From a virus: 40,833 nt of DNA. A model generated the notes under the pieces. It had not been told where the DNA came from. It did no database searches and saw only the letters and a list, made by a program, of their open reading frames with translations. A program made the position numbers and the translations under genes. Shown here one piece after another: positions 6,069-14,600 of the stretch. The stretch spans positions 1-40,833 of the IMG/VR virus record IMGVR_UViG_3300045303_000377, one strand, 5' to 3'. Within the stretch, counting starts at the first letter, position 1. Every line of letters starts with the position of its first letter.

Positions 6069-7885
6069 GCACGAGCCCGCTTCAGGCCGCGCTCCGCTCG
6101 GCGACCCGCGAGCTCGAGCTGGAATGGGCGAGCGAGGAGGAGCGCGAGCTCGAGCTGACCGAGACCGAGCAGTACAGCCGCGATCCGTTCCGCCTGCTCG
6201 AGCTCGGCCACGTCTGGATCTGGTCGAAGTTCGAGCGCCGGCCGGTGCGTCTGGTGCCGTTCCCGACCCAGCGCGAGCTGCTCGAGGCCTGGTTCGACCT
6301 CGAGACGCTGCAGCGCTCGGGCCAGCTGACCTTCCGCAACGTCGCCGACGAGAAGAGCCGGCAGATGGGGGAGACCTGGATCGTTGCCTACGGCCTGCTC
6401 TGGGCGGTGCACTTCCACACCGTCTCGCTCTTCGCCCACCACTTCCGCTCAGCCGAGATCGACGACGGCGGCGAGCGCAACACCTGGAAGAGCCTCTTCG
6501 GGAAGGTGCGCTACATGGACCGGCGGCTGGGCTCGACGAGCGGGCTGCCGGCGCCGCAGCAGCGCGCGTCCGTGCCGGGCCTCGGCAAGCTGATCTTCAG
6601 GCCCAACTCGCGGGAGCCAGCCAAGATCGAGAACGTCGGGCGTGACTCGGTCGTCTACGGCGGCGAGGCCTCGCCTGACCCGGGTCGCGGCGGCTCCTTC
6701 GACGGAGCGGTGATCGACGAGGCCGCCTTCGTGCCCTGGGGCGAGAAGGTGCACGGTGCGCTCGACGAGGCCTGCCCGAACGGCAAGCTCTACCTCTCGA
6801 CCCCGCAGGGCGACGACAACATCCATGCCCGGATCATCGACGAGCGCCCGCGGGGCTGGCGGATCCTGCGCCACCACTGGTCCGAGCACCCGGTCTACCG
6901 CGAGGGCCTGCACGTGGCCGGCGTCGAGCCCGACCAGCAGCCGGACGCCGAGATGCGAGCAAACGCGACGGGCTGCAAGCTCTGTCAGGGCAACCTGGAC
7001 GGCCGCCAGTGGAGTGCCGAGGCGCCGCTTTCGCACCGCTTCCCCGGCCGGCTGACCTCGCCATGGTACGACGAGCGGGTGATCGGCAAGACCGACGAGC
7101 AGGTCGCCCAGGAGCTCGACATCGACCGCGAGCGGGCGCTCACCGGCCGCGTCTACAGCGAGTTCCAGACCGAGATCCACGTCGTCGAGGCGGGCATCGC
7201 CTACGAGCACAACACCTCGCCGCTCGAGCTCGGCTTCGACTACGGGCTCGACTGCACCGCGGTTGTCCTCTGCCAGGACAAGCCCGACGCCTACTGCGTG
7301 ATCGGCGAGCTGGAGATGGGCGACGTCGTCGGCACGACCGCGACTCCCGAGAACGTCTCCGCGGCGCTGCGCCAGGTGCTCGAGCAGATCGGCGTGCCGG
7401 CACGCGAGCTGACCCCCTTCTGGACGAAGAAGCTCTACGCGATCGGCGACCCGGCCGGCCACGGGCGCTCGCTGGAGAGCGGCCGCCCGTTCGTCGAGGC
7501 CTACAGCCGACAGGGCTTCGCGATCGGCAGGCCGCCCCAGCGCCTCTCGTCCCGCGTCGACTTCCGCCTCTCGGCGGTGAAGCGCCTGCTGCTCGGGACC
7601 CCGAAGCCGCTGCGCATCTCCGGGCCCGGCTGTCCGCGCCTGGTCGAGCACATGCGCAACAACCGCTGGCCGACCGACCGCTCCGGCAAGCGCACGCCGA
7701 CGGCGACGCGGCCGCTCGACGACGTCCACAACCACATGCCGAGCGCCCTCGGCTATCTCGCGGTGACGAAGTTCCCGCCGCCGCTCGAGCTCGACCCCAA
7801 CGCGCCGCCACCGCCGGCGCCCTCGCCCGCCGATCGCCGCGACGGGCTGCTCGATCCGGGGCTCTCCTACGGCATGTCGCTGTAG
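6065..7885 (+). CDS. terL: Terminase large subunit
   Basis: A 606-residue packaging motor. The ATPase part has the SRQMGET loop at residues 98-104, where the usual Walker A Lys is Glu103, and Walker B GAVIDEA with Asp218-Glu219. A STPQG coupling motif follows. The C-terminal nuclease shows GFDYGLD (Asp392), IGDPAG (Asp462) and LDDVHNH (Asp552/Asp553), the expected acidic triad of the RNase H-like fold. Length is normal for T4 gp17/Terminase_6 proteins. The loss of the P-loop Lys is shared by some phage terminases that keep the SRQ arginine. ATG start overlaps the upstream gene; the portal follows after 14 nt. Confidence 0.92.
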   Translation: MSTSPLQAALRSATRELELEWASEEERELELTETEQYSRDPFRLLELGHVWIWSKFERRPVRLVPFPTQRELLEAWFDLETLQRSGQLTFRNVADEKSRQMGETWIVAYGLLWAVHFHTVSLFAHHFRSAEIDDGGERNTWKSLFGKVRYMDRRLGSTSGLPAPQQRASVPGLGKLIFRPNSREPAKIENVGRDSVVYGGEASPDPGRGGSFDGAVIDEAAFVPWGEKVHGALDEACPNGKLYLSTPQGDDNIHARIIDERPRGWRILRHHWSEHPVYREGLHVAGVEPDQQPDAEMRANATGCKLCQGNLDGRQWSAEAPLSHRFPGRLTSPWYDERVIGKTDEQVAQELDIDRERALTGRVYSEFQTEIHVVEAGIAYEHNTSPLELGFDYGLDCTAVVLCQDKPDAYCVIGELEMGDVVGTTATPENVSAALRQVLEQIGVPARELTPFWTKKLYAIGDPAGHGRSLESGRPFVEAYSRQGFAIGRPPQRLSSRVDFRLSAVKRLLLGTPKPLRISGPGCPRLVEHMRNNRWPTDRSGKRTPTATRPLDDVHNHMPSALGYLAVTKFPPPLELDPNAPPPPAPSPADRRDGLLDPGLSYGMSL

Positions 7886-7887
7886 GG

Positions 7888-7896
7888 CGATACTCG
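7888..7896 (+). promoter_or_regulatory. CGATACTCG start-site motif, copy 2
   Basis: Begins 2 nt after the terminase stop and ends 3 nt before the portal GTG at 7900. No purine-rich ribosome site is present in the 14-nt gap. Confidence 0.75.
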
Positions 7897-7899
7897 GCC

Positions 7900-9384
7900 G
7901 TGCGACTGCTCCCGAGCTTCCTCCGCCGCGAGAACGCCGCCCTGCCGGGTGGCGCCGGCGACCCGCCCAAGGGTGAGGCGGGCTCCGATCGCGAGGACTG
8001 GCTCGGCGACCTCCAGGGCGGCGGGCCCGACGTCAACCCTGAGCTGAGCGGCTCGGCTAAGTTCGTCGTCTACGACGAGATGCGCAAGACCGACGCCTCG
8101 ATCAAGGCGCTGCTGCTCTTCCTGAAGCTGCCCGTGCGCTCGGCGGCCTGGGGCCTGAACCCGAAGACCGAGGAGCCTGAGGCGCAGGTGATCTGCGACT
8201 TCGTCGACTGGAACCTCGGGGTCGAAAGCGGCGAAGGGCAGATGGACCTCAGCTGGGACGAGTCGCTCCAGCAGGGCATGCAGATGCTCGACTTCGGCCC
8301 GATGTTCGAGGAGCTCGTCTGGGGCGACTCGGTCAGCTGGACCGACGGCGACGGCGACCAGCATCTGGTGCGGCCGCTCGTTCGCCTCGCGCCGCGGATG
8401 CCGCGCACGATCGACAAGGTCGTGATCCGCAAGGGCCAGCTGCTCGAGCTGCGCCAGGACATCCCGAACACTCAGCCGATTCCCGGCGAGAAGCTTTCCT
8501 ACATGGTCTTCGAGCGGGAAGGCGGACGCTGGGACGGCGTCTCGCTGCTGCGCCCGACCTGGGGGCCGTGGCGACTGAAGAAGGCGCTGATGATCGCGGC
8601 CGGGATCGGCTGGGATCGCTTCGCCGCCGGCTTGCCGGTCGTCTGGCACCCCGACACGCCGGCGGGCGAGCAGAAGGCGCGCCAGATCGGCCGCGACGTC
8701 CGCCACCACGAGCGTGGCTACGTCCACTTCCCGATCCCCGAAGGCTTGAAGAAGGAAGAGGCCCAGTGGGAACTCGAGATCAAGAATGGCGCGACGACGC
8801 TCGCCGACCCGGTCCCGCTTCTGAACTGGTACTCGGGCCAGATCCTCGAAGCGGGCCTCGCCCACTTCTCCAACCTCGGCAACAGCGCGCACGGCGCGCG
8901 AGCGGTCGCCGAGACGCAGATCGACCCCTTCTTCCTGGCCGTGCAGACGCTCGCCAACTATGTCCGCCGCGAGCGCTCTCGACAGGTGATCAAGCGGATC
9001 GTCGAGGTGAACTTCGGGGCCGAGGCCGCCGATCGCTGGACGCCGACGCTGACCGTTTCGAAGATCCAGGCGCGCTCGATCTCGACGATCTCCCAGGCGA
9101 TCTACGACCTCAATCAGGCCGGACTCACCTTCACCGATCGCGAGGCCCAGGACGACATCCGCGAGCTGCTCGGCCTGCCGAAGCTCCCCGAGGACGATCT
9201 CCTCGCTCAGGGGATCGACCCCGCGCAGCTGCAGCAGCTGCTCGCCTCAGCCGGGCTCGACCCGGAGACCCTCGCCGCGATCCTCGCCAAGCTGCCGCCC
9301 GAGGTCGGGGTCGCGCGCAACAAGGCCCCGGGCTACCAGGGCAACGGAGCCGGGCTCGAAGGCGCCGGCCTGCAGGGAGGTTAG
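7900..9384 (+). CDS. Portal protein, DUF935/Mu gp29-like
   Basis: A 494-residue protein. The start is the GTG that follows the repeated motif; the open frame extends far upstream, but that part overlaps terminase. Typical portal features are VVYDEMRKTDASIKALLLFL, PVRSAAWGLNP, the central GMQMLDFGPMFEELVW, LVRLAPRMPRTI, and the DUF935-type LLNWYSGQILEAGLAHFSNLG followed by GARAVAETQIDPFF. The C-terminal 60 residues (PKLPEDDLLAQGIDPAQLQQ) are helical and then Gly-rich. It forms the dodecameric DNA channel of the head. Confidence 0.88.
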   Translation: MRLLPSFLRRENAALPGGAGDPPKGEAGSDREDWLGDLQGGGPDVNPELSGSAKFVVYDEMRKTDASIKALLLFLKLPVRSAAWGLNPKTEEPEAQVICDFVDWNLGVESGEGQMDLSWDESLQQGMQMLDFGPMFEELVWGDSVSWTDGDGDQHLVRPLVRLAPRMPRTIDKVVIRKGQLLELRQDIPNTQPIPGEKLSYMVFEREGGRWDGVSLLRPTWGPWRLKKALMIAAGIGWDRFAAGLPVVWHPDTPAGEQKARQIGRDVRHHERGYVHFPIPEGLKKEEAQWELEIKNGATTLADPVPLLNWYSGQILEAGLAHFSNLGNSAHGARAVAETQIDPFFLAVQTLANYVRRERSRQVIKRIVEVNFGAEAADRWTPTLTVSKIQARSISTISQAIYDLNQAGLTFTDREAQDDIRELLGLPKLPEDDLLAQGIDPAQLQQLLASAGLDPETLAAILAKLPPEVGVARNKAPGYQGNGAGLEGAGLQGG

Positions 9385-9391
9385 GCCCCGC

Positions 9392-9400
9392 CGATACTCG
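9392..9400 (+). promoter_or_regulatory. CGATACTCG start-site motif, copy 3
   Basis: Lies in the 19-nt gap between the portal stop and the GTG at 9404, again exactly 3 nt before the start. Confidence 0.75.
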
Positions 9401-9403
9401 GCC

Positions 9404-9787
9404 GTGAAGGTCGAAGTGCTCGTCACGCAGTGGAGCGCCGAGGGGCAGACGCTCGCCGGCGGCGTCCACGAGATCGGTCCGGGCGAGTGCCCGTGCGGCG
9501 CCAAGCACAAGTCGACGAAGGCGTTCCTCTCGCTCGTCGCCGCGGCCGAGGACGCCGGCTCGATCAAGGTCAGCGCCTCGAAGGCCGAGCGCGCCGAGCT
9601 GAAGGGCCACGTCCAGACCCAGGCCGACGGCGAGAAGGCCTACGCCGAGGCCCAGCGCGACGGCCGCTGGCACGAGGGCAACTACGACGCCTTCATGGCC
9701 GACGTCGAGGCTGGCCTGCGCGACCCGGACGAGTTCGGCGTGATGCCCGACCGCGAGATCTACGTGAACGAGCGGAAGGCGGGCTGA
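9404..9787 (+). CDS. Hypothetical protein after portal
   Basis: A 127-residue protein, GTG start placed by the motif. The N-terminal 40 residues (KVEVLVTQWSAEGQTLAGG, HEIGPGECPCGAKHK) are beta-rich with a CPCG pair; the remainder is helical and acidic (AEDAGSIKVSASKAERAELK). It may be a small head-associated protein. No family recognised. Confidence 0.7.
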   Translation: MKVEVLVTQWSAEGQTLAGGVHEIGPGECPCGAKHKSTKAFLSLVAAAEDAGSIKVSASKAERAELKGHVQTQADGEKAYAEAQRDGRWHEGNYDAFMADVEAGLRDPDEFGVMPDREIYVNERKAG

Positions 9788-9788
9788 C

Positions 9789-10532
9789 GTGGCGAGCATC
9801 GTTGCGGCCGACCTCGTCGAGTACCACGCGGCGACGCAGTCCGACGCGGACGCCATCGCCGTCGGCGGCGCGATCGACCCGCTGCGCCGCCCCGACTTCA
9901 CGCAGGTCACCGCCGCCGACACCGTCGAGGTGATCTCGAACAACGCCGGCGACACGCAGAACTGCACGATCGAGGCGCGCAAGGCCGACGGCACCGTCGT
10001 CAGCGAAACGCTCGCATTGACGGGCGTCACCGCGAAGATCTTCGCCGGCAACGGCGCGATCGACCGGATCCTGAAGGTCGAGCTCGCCTCGAACGCGGTC
10101 GGCACGATCACCGTGCGCAAGTCGGTCGCCGGCGCCACCTACCGGACGATCCCCGCCGGCGAGCGCGGCTTCTCGATGTGGATGCGCAAGGACGCCAGCT
10201 CGACGAGCGGCGCACTCAACTTCTACGCAAAGACGTTCTGGAAGAACACGAACGGCACGAACGCGCTGCTCGGCGCGAACGTCACCGAGTCGGCCGACCC
10301 GACGGGCCTCGTCGACTTCGGGCTCGCGGCCTCGGTCAACGACTCGGGCACGACGACGAACCGGCAGACGGCGCCAGGCGGAGTCACCTTCGCCTCGACG
10401 CTCGTCAACGTGCCCGGCACCGACCTCGCCTCGGGGGCTGCGATCGGGGTCTGGCGGCGGCTCGCGCTGGCGCAGAACAACGCGGCGATCCGCTCGACTC
10501 ACACCCTGCAGCTCGCGGGATCGACGACGTGA
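9789..10532 (+). CDS. Beta-rich putative virion protein
   Basis: A 247-residue protein, GTG start one base after the previous stop. The sequence is rich in Thr, Ser, Gly, Ala and Val with alternating polarity (TVEVISNNAGDTQNCTIEAR, ILKVELASNAVGTITVRKSV), suggesting a beta-sandwich or tail-fibre-like fold. The stretch GERGFSMWMRKDASSTSGAL is shared in style with structural proteins of actinophages. Its place after the portal suggests a virion decoration or fibre component; the exact role is unknown. Coupled by GTGA to the next gene. Confidence 0.65.
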   Translation: MASIVAADLVEYHAATQSDADAIAVGGAIDPLRRPDFTQVTAADTVEVISNNAGDTQNCTIEARKADGTVVSETLALTGVTAKIFAGNGAIDRILKVELASNAVGTITVRKSVAGATYRTIPAGERGFSMWMRKDASSTSGALNFYAKTFWKNTNGTNALLGANVTESADPTGLVDFGLAASVNDSGTTTNRQTAPGGVTFASTLVNVPGTDLASGAAIGVWRRLALAQNNAAIRSTHTLQLAGSTT

Positions 10533-11263
10533 GCGCCCTGCTCGAGCGCTACGAGCGCCAGGCGCTCCTTCTCGACAATCCGCGCAAGCCTCGCGAGTAC
10601 GAGCCGATCACGGAGATCTCGACCGAGGGTTGGGAAGACGTGATGAAGCTCGCCAGCCATGAAGGACGGCGCTGGAAGGAGATCGGCAACCGGCTCCACG
10701 CCAGTGGCGAGCCGCAGGCGTTGCTCGGCGGGCTCGTCGGGATCGTCGGCGAGGTGCCGACCGCCGACCTCGCGGCCGTCACCGGCGGCGCGGCCAACGT
10801 CGAGTGGTGGAAGGCGCTGCTCTACACGCCGGTCCCGGCGCTGACGCAGTCGAAGGCGATGTTCTCGCTCGACGCCGAGGGCACGGTTACGAGCTCGGGT
10901 GCCGGCCAGACGCTGACCCCGAGCGAGCACATCAGCTCGACTGGCGCCGTCGGTACCAACCTGACCGCCTGCCCAACCGCGCAGGCGCTCGGCTCGACGA
11001 TCACGAATGCGATCTGGCGCTTCGAGGCCGACATCACGATCCGCGTCGCCGGCGTCGGCACCACCGCCGTCGCAATCGGGGCCTTCTCGTTCGCCTACAC
11101 GGTGCTCGCGAACGGCGGAGCGCCGACCACGATCATCTGGCGGTCGACCGCGAACGCGACGTTCGACTCGACCATCACTAACGGCGCCTGCTTCGGCGCG
11201 ACCCCTTCAGCAGCCGGCGTCTCCGTGACGCCGCGGCAGATCCGCTGGGGGAGCTGGAACTGA
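10529..11263 (+). CDS. Putative virion protein with helical N-terminus
   Basis: A 244-residue protein starting at the GTG that overlaps the previous stop. Residues 1-100 are helical (LLERYERQALLLDNPRKPRE, GEPQALLGGLVGIVGEVPTA); residues 100-244 are beta-rich (MFSLDAEGTVTSSGAGQTLT, IWRFEADITIRVAGVGTTAV). The second half repeats the type of fold predicted for its upstream neighbour. I place it in a decoration or fibre block between portal and MuF protein. No family recognised. Confidence 0.65.
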   Translation: MSALLERYERQALLLDNPRKPREYEPITEISTEGWEDVMKLASHEGRRWKEIGNRLHASGEPQALLGGLVGIVGEVPTADLAAVTGGAANVEWWKALLYTPVPALTQSKAMFSLDAEGTVTSSGAGQTLTPSEHISSTGAVGTNLTACPTAQALGSTITNAIWRFEADITIRVAGVGTTAVAIGAFSFAYTVLANGGAPTTIIWRSTANATFDSTITNGACFGATPSAAGVSVTPRQIRWGSWN

Positions 11264-12447
11264 TGCGCCGGCTGCTCGCGATCATCGCCTTCGCCCTTCT
11301 CGCCCTCGGCGGCGCGGGATTCGCCTGGACGGTCGTCACGCCGGGCGAGCACGTCGCCTGTACGCCGGCGCACACGATTTCGGACAACGGAAACCCGCTC
11401 GGAGAGATCCCCGGCGAATGCGTTACGGCCACAGATCAGACCGTCACCGGGCCGACGACGACCGTCCATGACACCGTCACGCAGACGGTCACGGTCACGA
11501 CCGGCACGACTACCGCGCCTCCTCCTCCACCTCCTCCTCCTCCTCCTCCACCCCCGCCTCCGCCTCCGCCCCCGAGCGGCGCGGCGAACCTCTGGGTCTC
11601 GCCTGGCGCTGGCGGCTGCTCGCGCTCCGCGACTCCGGTGATCCTCACGGCTGGCGTCTCCTGCCCGAGCTTCGCCGCGGCCTACACCGCCGCGCAGTCG
11701 GGCGACGTGGTCGGCGTCAGCGGCACGCTCTCGACCTCGCAGAACTTCGCCGGGGGCTACCAGTCCAGTCAGGGCCCCGGCACGAAGATCCTCACCTTCA
11801 AGGGCGTCGCCGGGAACGTCGTCCGCGGCATCCACTCCGGCTCTCCCGACCTGACCTTCGACGGCCTCAACGTGGACTGCGGTGGAGTCAAGTCAAGCGG
11901 CGCGTGCGTCGAGAACGGCGGTGGCGACCGCGACCGCTGGCTGAACATGAGCATCGGCAACGTGGCCGACGAGAAGGCGGCGCTCGTGGACGGCGACCAC
12001 CTCGTCTTCGACACCGTGCGCTTCCACGACGCCGTGATCAAGACGGACGGCGTTCACCTCGAATGCCTCTACGCGATCGTCGTCCCGTACCTGACGATCC
12101 GCAACTCGACCTTCACCAACTGCGCCGTCTTCGACGTGCTCTTCACCTACGGCTCCTGGTGGAGCCCGTTGCCCCCGGCTTACGGCAACGTCACGCTCGA
12201 GGGCAACCAGTTCGGCGTCACCTACTCGCTCGGCGGCGGGATCATGTACGAGTCCGTCCACGTCGGCGACGTCGGCACGTCGAACAACGGCACGAACATC
12301 GCCAAGGGCTCGATCGTCGGTTGGGCTCTCCGCAACAACCGCTTCGATCTCCCCGTCACCGGCTTTGAGCCTCCGCGCCCGGTCACGAGCAGCGTCTTCT
12401 GCGGCAACGCTGGCAGCGTAGACACAAGCTGGAAAACCGCCTGCTGA
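11263..12447 (+). CDS. Signal-peptide protein with polyproline linker and beta-helix domain
   Basis: A 394-residue protein. Residues 3-22 (RLLAIIAFALLALGGAGFAW) form a signal peptide or single membrane anchor. A Thr/Val-rich region is followed by 19 consecutive prolines (residues 86-104) and then a domain from about 107 with short beta runs (YLTIRNSTFTNCAVFDVLFT, YGNVTLEGNQFGVTYSLGGG) typical of right-handed parallel beta-helix (pectate-lyase-like) proteins. Beta-helices are common in phage spikes, but a signal peptide is unusual in a virion protein. It may be a host-surface or secreted cargo protein. ATG overlaps the previous stop. Confidence 0.7.
   Translation: MRRLLAIIAFALLALGGAGFAWTVVTPGEHVACTPAHTISDNGNPLGEIPGECVTATDQTVTGPTTTVHDTVTQTVTVTTGTTTAPPPPPPPPPPPPPPPPPPPSGAANLWVSPGAGGCSRSATPVILTAGVSCPSFAAAYTAAQSGDVVGVSGTLSTSQNFAGGYQSSQGPGTKILTFKGVAGNVVRGIHSGSPDLTFDGLNVDCGGVKSSGACVENGGGDRDRWLNMSIGNVADEKAALVDGDHLVFDTVRFHDAVIKTDGVHLECLYAIVVPYLTIRNSTFTNCAVFDVLFTYGSWWSPLPPAYGNVTLEGNQFGVTYSLGGGIMYESVHVGDVGTSNNGTNIAKGSIVGWALRNNRFDLPVTGFEPPRPVTSSVFCGNAGSVDTSWKTAC
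11518..11574 (+). repeat. Polyproline (CCT/CCN) microsatellite
   Basis: Nineteen proline codons, mostly CCT, form a nearly pure pyrimidine tract on the + strand inside the beta-helix gene. Slippage by whole codons would change linker length without breaking the frame. Such a run needs EF-P for efficient translation. Confidence 0.9.
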
Positions 12448-12456
12448 GGTCGCCTC

Positions 12457-14196
12457 ATGGCGACCGTCTCGCGTACATACGTCTTCGCCGCTAACGCCGA
12501 GGGCTTCACAGACCAGGGCAACTCGGCAAGTCTGACGGCGGCGTGGGTCGCCGGAGACGGCAACCCGCCCGGCTCGCTGGAATGGCTCGCTGTCGCCGCT
12601 GCGACGGAGTTCGCAAGGGACACGCTCGAAGCGTGGACGGCGAAGTTTCCCGGCATCCCGGCCGGCGCGATCATCACGCAGGTCCAAGTCACCGCCTGGG
12701 ACGAGCTCTGCTGGACGGGCGGCGGCCCGACGCGCCGCGTCCGCTTCCGCATCGTTGACAGCACGAACACGGTCGTCCACTCGGCGGGCGACCTATTCGA
12801 CACGACCTCAAACGCGACGACGAGCTCCGGCGGCACTCCCGTTGCTATGGGCGCTGGGACGGCTCGAGCAGTAGACGCCTCATTCCAGCCTGCGGCGACA
12901 CAAATCAAGTTCGAGATCGTCGTCGATTCGACCGGCACGATCGACCTCGAGCAGGACAACATCGCGGTCACGGTCACGTACACGACTGCGGCTGCAGGCG
13001 CCGGCCCGGCACCGAACCCGATCCTGCAGATGCTCAACCAGCGCGGCCGGCTACGCGCGCTGGCGCTGCAACTGATCCGACCGAGGCCTTCGCTGGCGCC
13101 AGTGGGCACGCCCGTCTCGAGTAGCGTCGACGCGCCGTTCGAGGCGTTGCAGGCCATCGCGCAGAGCGGCAGCGACCCGCTCGATGCGGCCCAGAGCCTT
13201 GCGACGAGCGCAAGCGACCCGCTCGAGGCGACGCAGGGGCTCTCGAACGCGAGCTCCGACCCGCTCGAGGAGAACCAGGGCGTCGCCGCGGCCGGCGTCG
13301 ATCCGCTGGAGGCGCAGCAGGGAATCGCAGCGCCGCTGAGCGATCCCTTCGAGGCGGTCCAGGGCGGGATCGTCTCGACGTCGCTCGTGCCCTTCGAGGC
13401 TCTGCAGGGCATCGTCCAGTCGCTCGTCGACGCGATCGAGGCGGCGGGCGGGGTCGCGTCGAGCGGGGTCGATCCGTTCGAGGCGGTGAGGGCAATCGCG
13501 TCCTCGCTGGTCGACCCGTTCGAGTCGAGCACCGGCGTCGCGAGCAGCGGGAGCGATGCGTACGAGTCGGCCCAGGGACTCGCTACGACCATCCTCGATG
13601 CCTTCGAGTCGCTCGCCGGCGTCAAGACCAGCAGCGGGGATCCTCTCGAAGCGCTGGCCGGAGTCGCGTCGGGGCTGAGCGATCCCTACGAGGCCGATGG
13701 TGCAGCGCTCGCGGCCGTCAGCAGCAGCTCCTCGGCGCCGTTCGAATCCTTGAAGGCGATCGCAGCGAGCCTTGGCCTTCCGCTCGAATCCTTGGCCGGC
13801 GTCACGGTCACGAGCGCAGACGCCTTCGAGTCCCTCGCTGGGGTCGCCGCCGTGGCGCTCGTCCCGCTCGAGAGCGCCGGCGGCGTGCGGCAGACAATCG
13901 CCGTGCCCTTCGAGGCACCAGCCGGAGTCGCCTCGAGCGCGGCCGCCCAGCTCGAGAGCCTGGCCGCCGTCCTCCGCGTCTCGGGCGCGCCCTTCGAGGC
14001 GACCTCGATCTTCGTCTACCTTCGTGTCGGCGAGCTGCTCGTCGAGCTGGCCGTGCTGCGTCCCGAGGGCCGCTTCGGCCGCGTTGCTCCCGGCGCTCCG
14101 ATACTCGCCCTGAGGCCTATCGCGCGGCTTCGTAGCACCGATGCGCCGGCGGATCTCGGCGCGGTTGAGCCGGAGGCGAGGATCACGAAGACCTGA
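12457..14196 (+). CDS. Repeat-rich putative fibre protein
   Basis: A 579-residue protein. Residues 1-180 look like a beta-sandwich (YVFAANAEGFTDQGNSASLT, RRVRFRIVDSTNTVVHS, IKFEIVVDSTGTIDLEQDN). From residue 224 to about 516 there are about 21 tandem copies of a 14-residue unit with consensus SDPFEALQGIAxSG; the Glu in the (P/A)(F/L/Y)E(A/S) core is almost invariant (one copy has Asp). The C-terminal 65 residues form a separate domain (VYLRVGELLVELAVLRP). Repeats of this style occur in phage structural proteins; I infer a long rod or solenoid in the virion. Function is not proven. Confidence 0.7.
   Translation: MATVSRTYVFAANAEGFTDQGNSASLTAAWVAGDGNPPGSLEWLAVAAATEFARDTLEAWTAKFPGIPAGAIITQVQVTAWDELCWTGGGPTRRVRFRIVDSTNTVVHSAGDLFDTTSNATTSSGGTPVAMGAGTARAVDASFQPAATQIKFEIVVDSTGTIDLEQDNIAVTVTYTTAAAGAGPAPNPILQMLNQRGRLRALALQLIRPRPSLAPVGTPVSSSVDAPFEALQAIAQSGSDPLDAAQSLATSASDPLEATQGLSNASSDPLEENQGVAAAGVDPLEAQQGIAAPLSDPFEAVQGGIVSTSLVPFEALQGIVQSLVDAIEAAGGVASSGVDPFEAVRAIASSLVDPFESSTGVASSGSDAYESAQGLATTILDAFESLAGVKTSSGDPLEALAGVASGLSDPYEADGAALAAVSSSSSAPFESLKAIAASLGLPLESLAGVTVTSADAFESLAGVAAVALVPLESAGGVRQTIAVPFEAPAGVASSAAAQLESLAAVLRVSGAPFEATSIFVYLRVGELLVELAVLRPEGRFGRVAPGAPILALRPIARLRSTDAPADLGAVEPEARITKT
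13126..14004 (+). repeat. About 21 tandem 42-bp/14-residue repeats
   Basis: The unit is degenerate at DNA level but regular in protein length: most copies are exactly 14 residues, with two longer units. Variable positions alternate D/V/L at position 2, and the preceding Ser-Gly or Ser-Ser pair marks the boundary. The high divergence between copies indicates an old repeat kept by protein structure rather than a recent slippage product. Confidence 0.8.
14099..14107 (+). promoter_or_regulatory. CGATACTCG motif, copy 4 (inside a gene)
   Basis: Lies inside the last 100 bases of the repeat-protein gene. A CTG, in frame with that gene, stands at the +3 position where other copies have ATG or GTG. 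It is 89 nt before the ATG at 14196, so it could drive that gene with a short leader, or be a chance or decayed copy. Confidence 0.45.
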
Positions 14197-14600
14197 TGCC
14201 GAACGAGTTCATGATCCCGGTCGAGCAGGGCGACACGCCCGACCTCGTGTTGGGCCCGCTGCAGGTGCGAGACCCGATCACGAACGCGCTCTCGCCGATC
14301 GACCTCACGCAGATCGGGATCCACCTTTGGCTGACGGCGAAGGTGGCGAAAAGCGATGCCGACGGAGCTGCGGTCTTCCAGAAGGTCTATGTCCAGGGCG
14401 GGGGCGGCAACACGATCTCGGTCAACTCGCCGGCGAGCGCGGGGAAGAACTACGCGACGGCGCGACTCGCAGCGGTCGACACGGAAGACCTCGCGGTGCC
14501 GGTCGACCTCTACGCCGACGTCGTCCTGCAGGAGCCCGACGGCCGCGTGACGACGATCGCCCGCGGCACCATCGCCGTGCTCGACCGCGTCAAGGACTGA
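14196..14600 (+). CDS. Putative beta-rich structural protein
   Basis: A 134-residue protein. ATG overlaps the end of the repeat protein (TGATG). The sequence (FMIPVEQGDTPDLVLGPLQV, IGIHLWLTAKVAKSDADGAA, LYADVVLQEPDGRVTTIARG) matches the pattern of small immunoglobulin-like or baseplate upper-protein-type domains found next to fibres in phages. One base overlap with the MuF gene follows. Probably an adaptor that attaches the preceding fibre-like protein; inference from context. Confidence 0.65.
   Translation: MPNEFMIPVEQGDTPDLVLGPLQVRDPITNALSPIDLTQIGIHLWLTAKVAKSDADGAAVFQKVYVQGGGGNTISVNSPASAGKNYATARLAAVDTEDLAVPVDLYADVVLQEPDGRVTTIARGTIAVLDRVKD

Noticed and set aside
7009-7899. Upstream extension of the portal frame
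   Set aside because: Its translation is Arg/Ala-rich shadow of the terminase; the motif-placed GTG at 7900 gives the expected portal N-terminus.
13126-14004. CRISPR-like array or DNA-level satellite
   Set aside because: Copies are diverged in DNA and conserved only as protein; no spacers.
14099-14112. CTG start at copy 4 as a separate gene
   Set aside because: The CTG is in the frame of the repeat protein and would give only 28 residues; more likely a promoter for 14196 or a chance copy.
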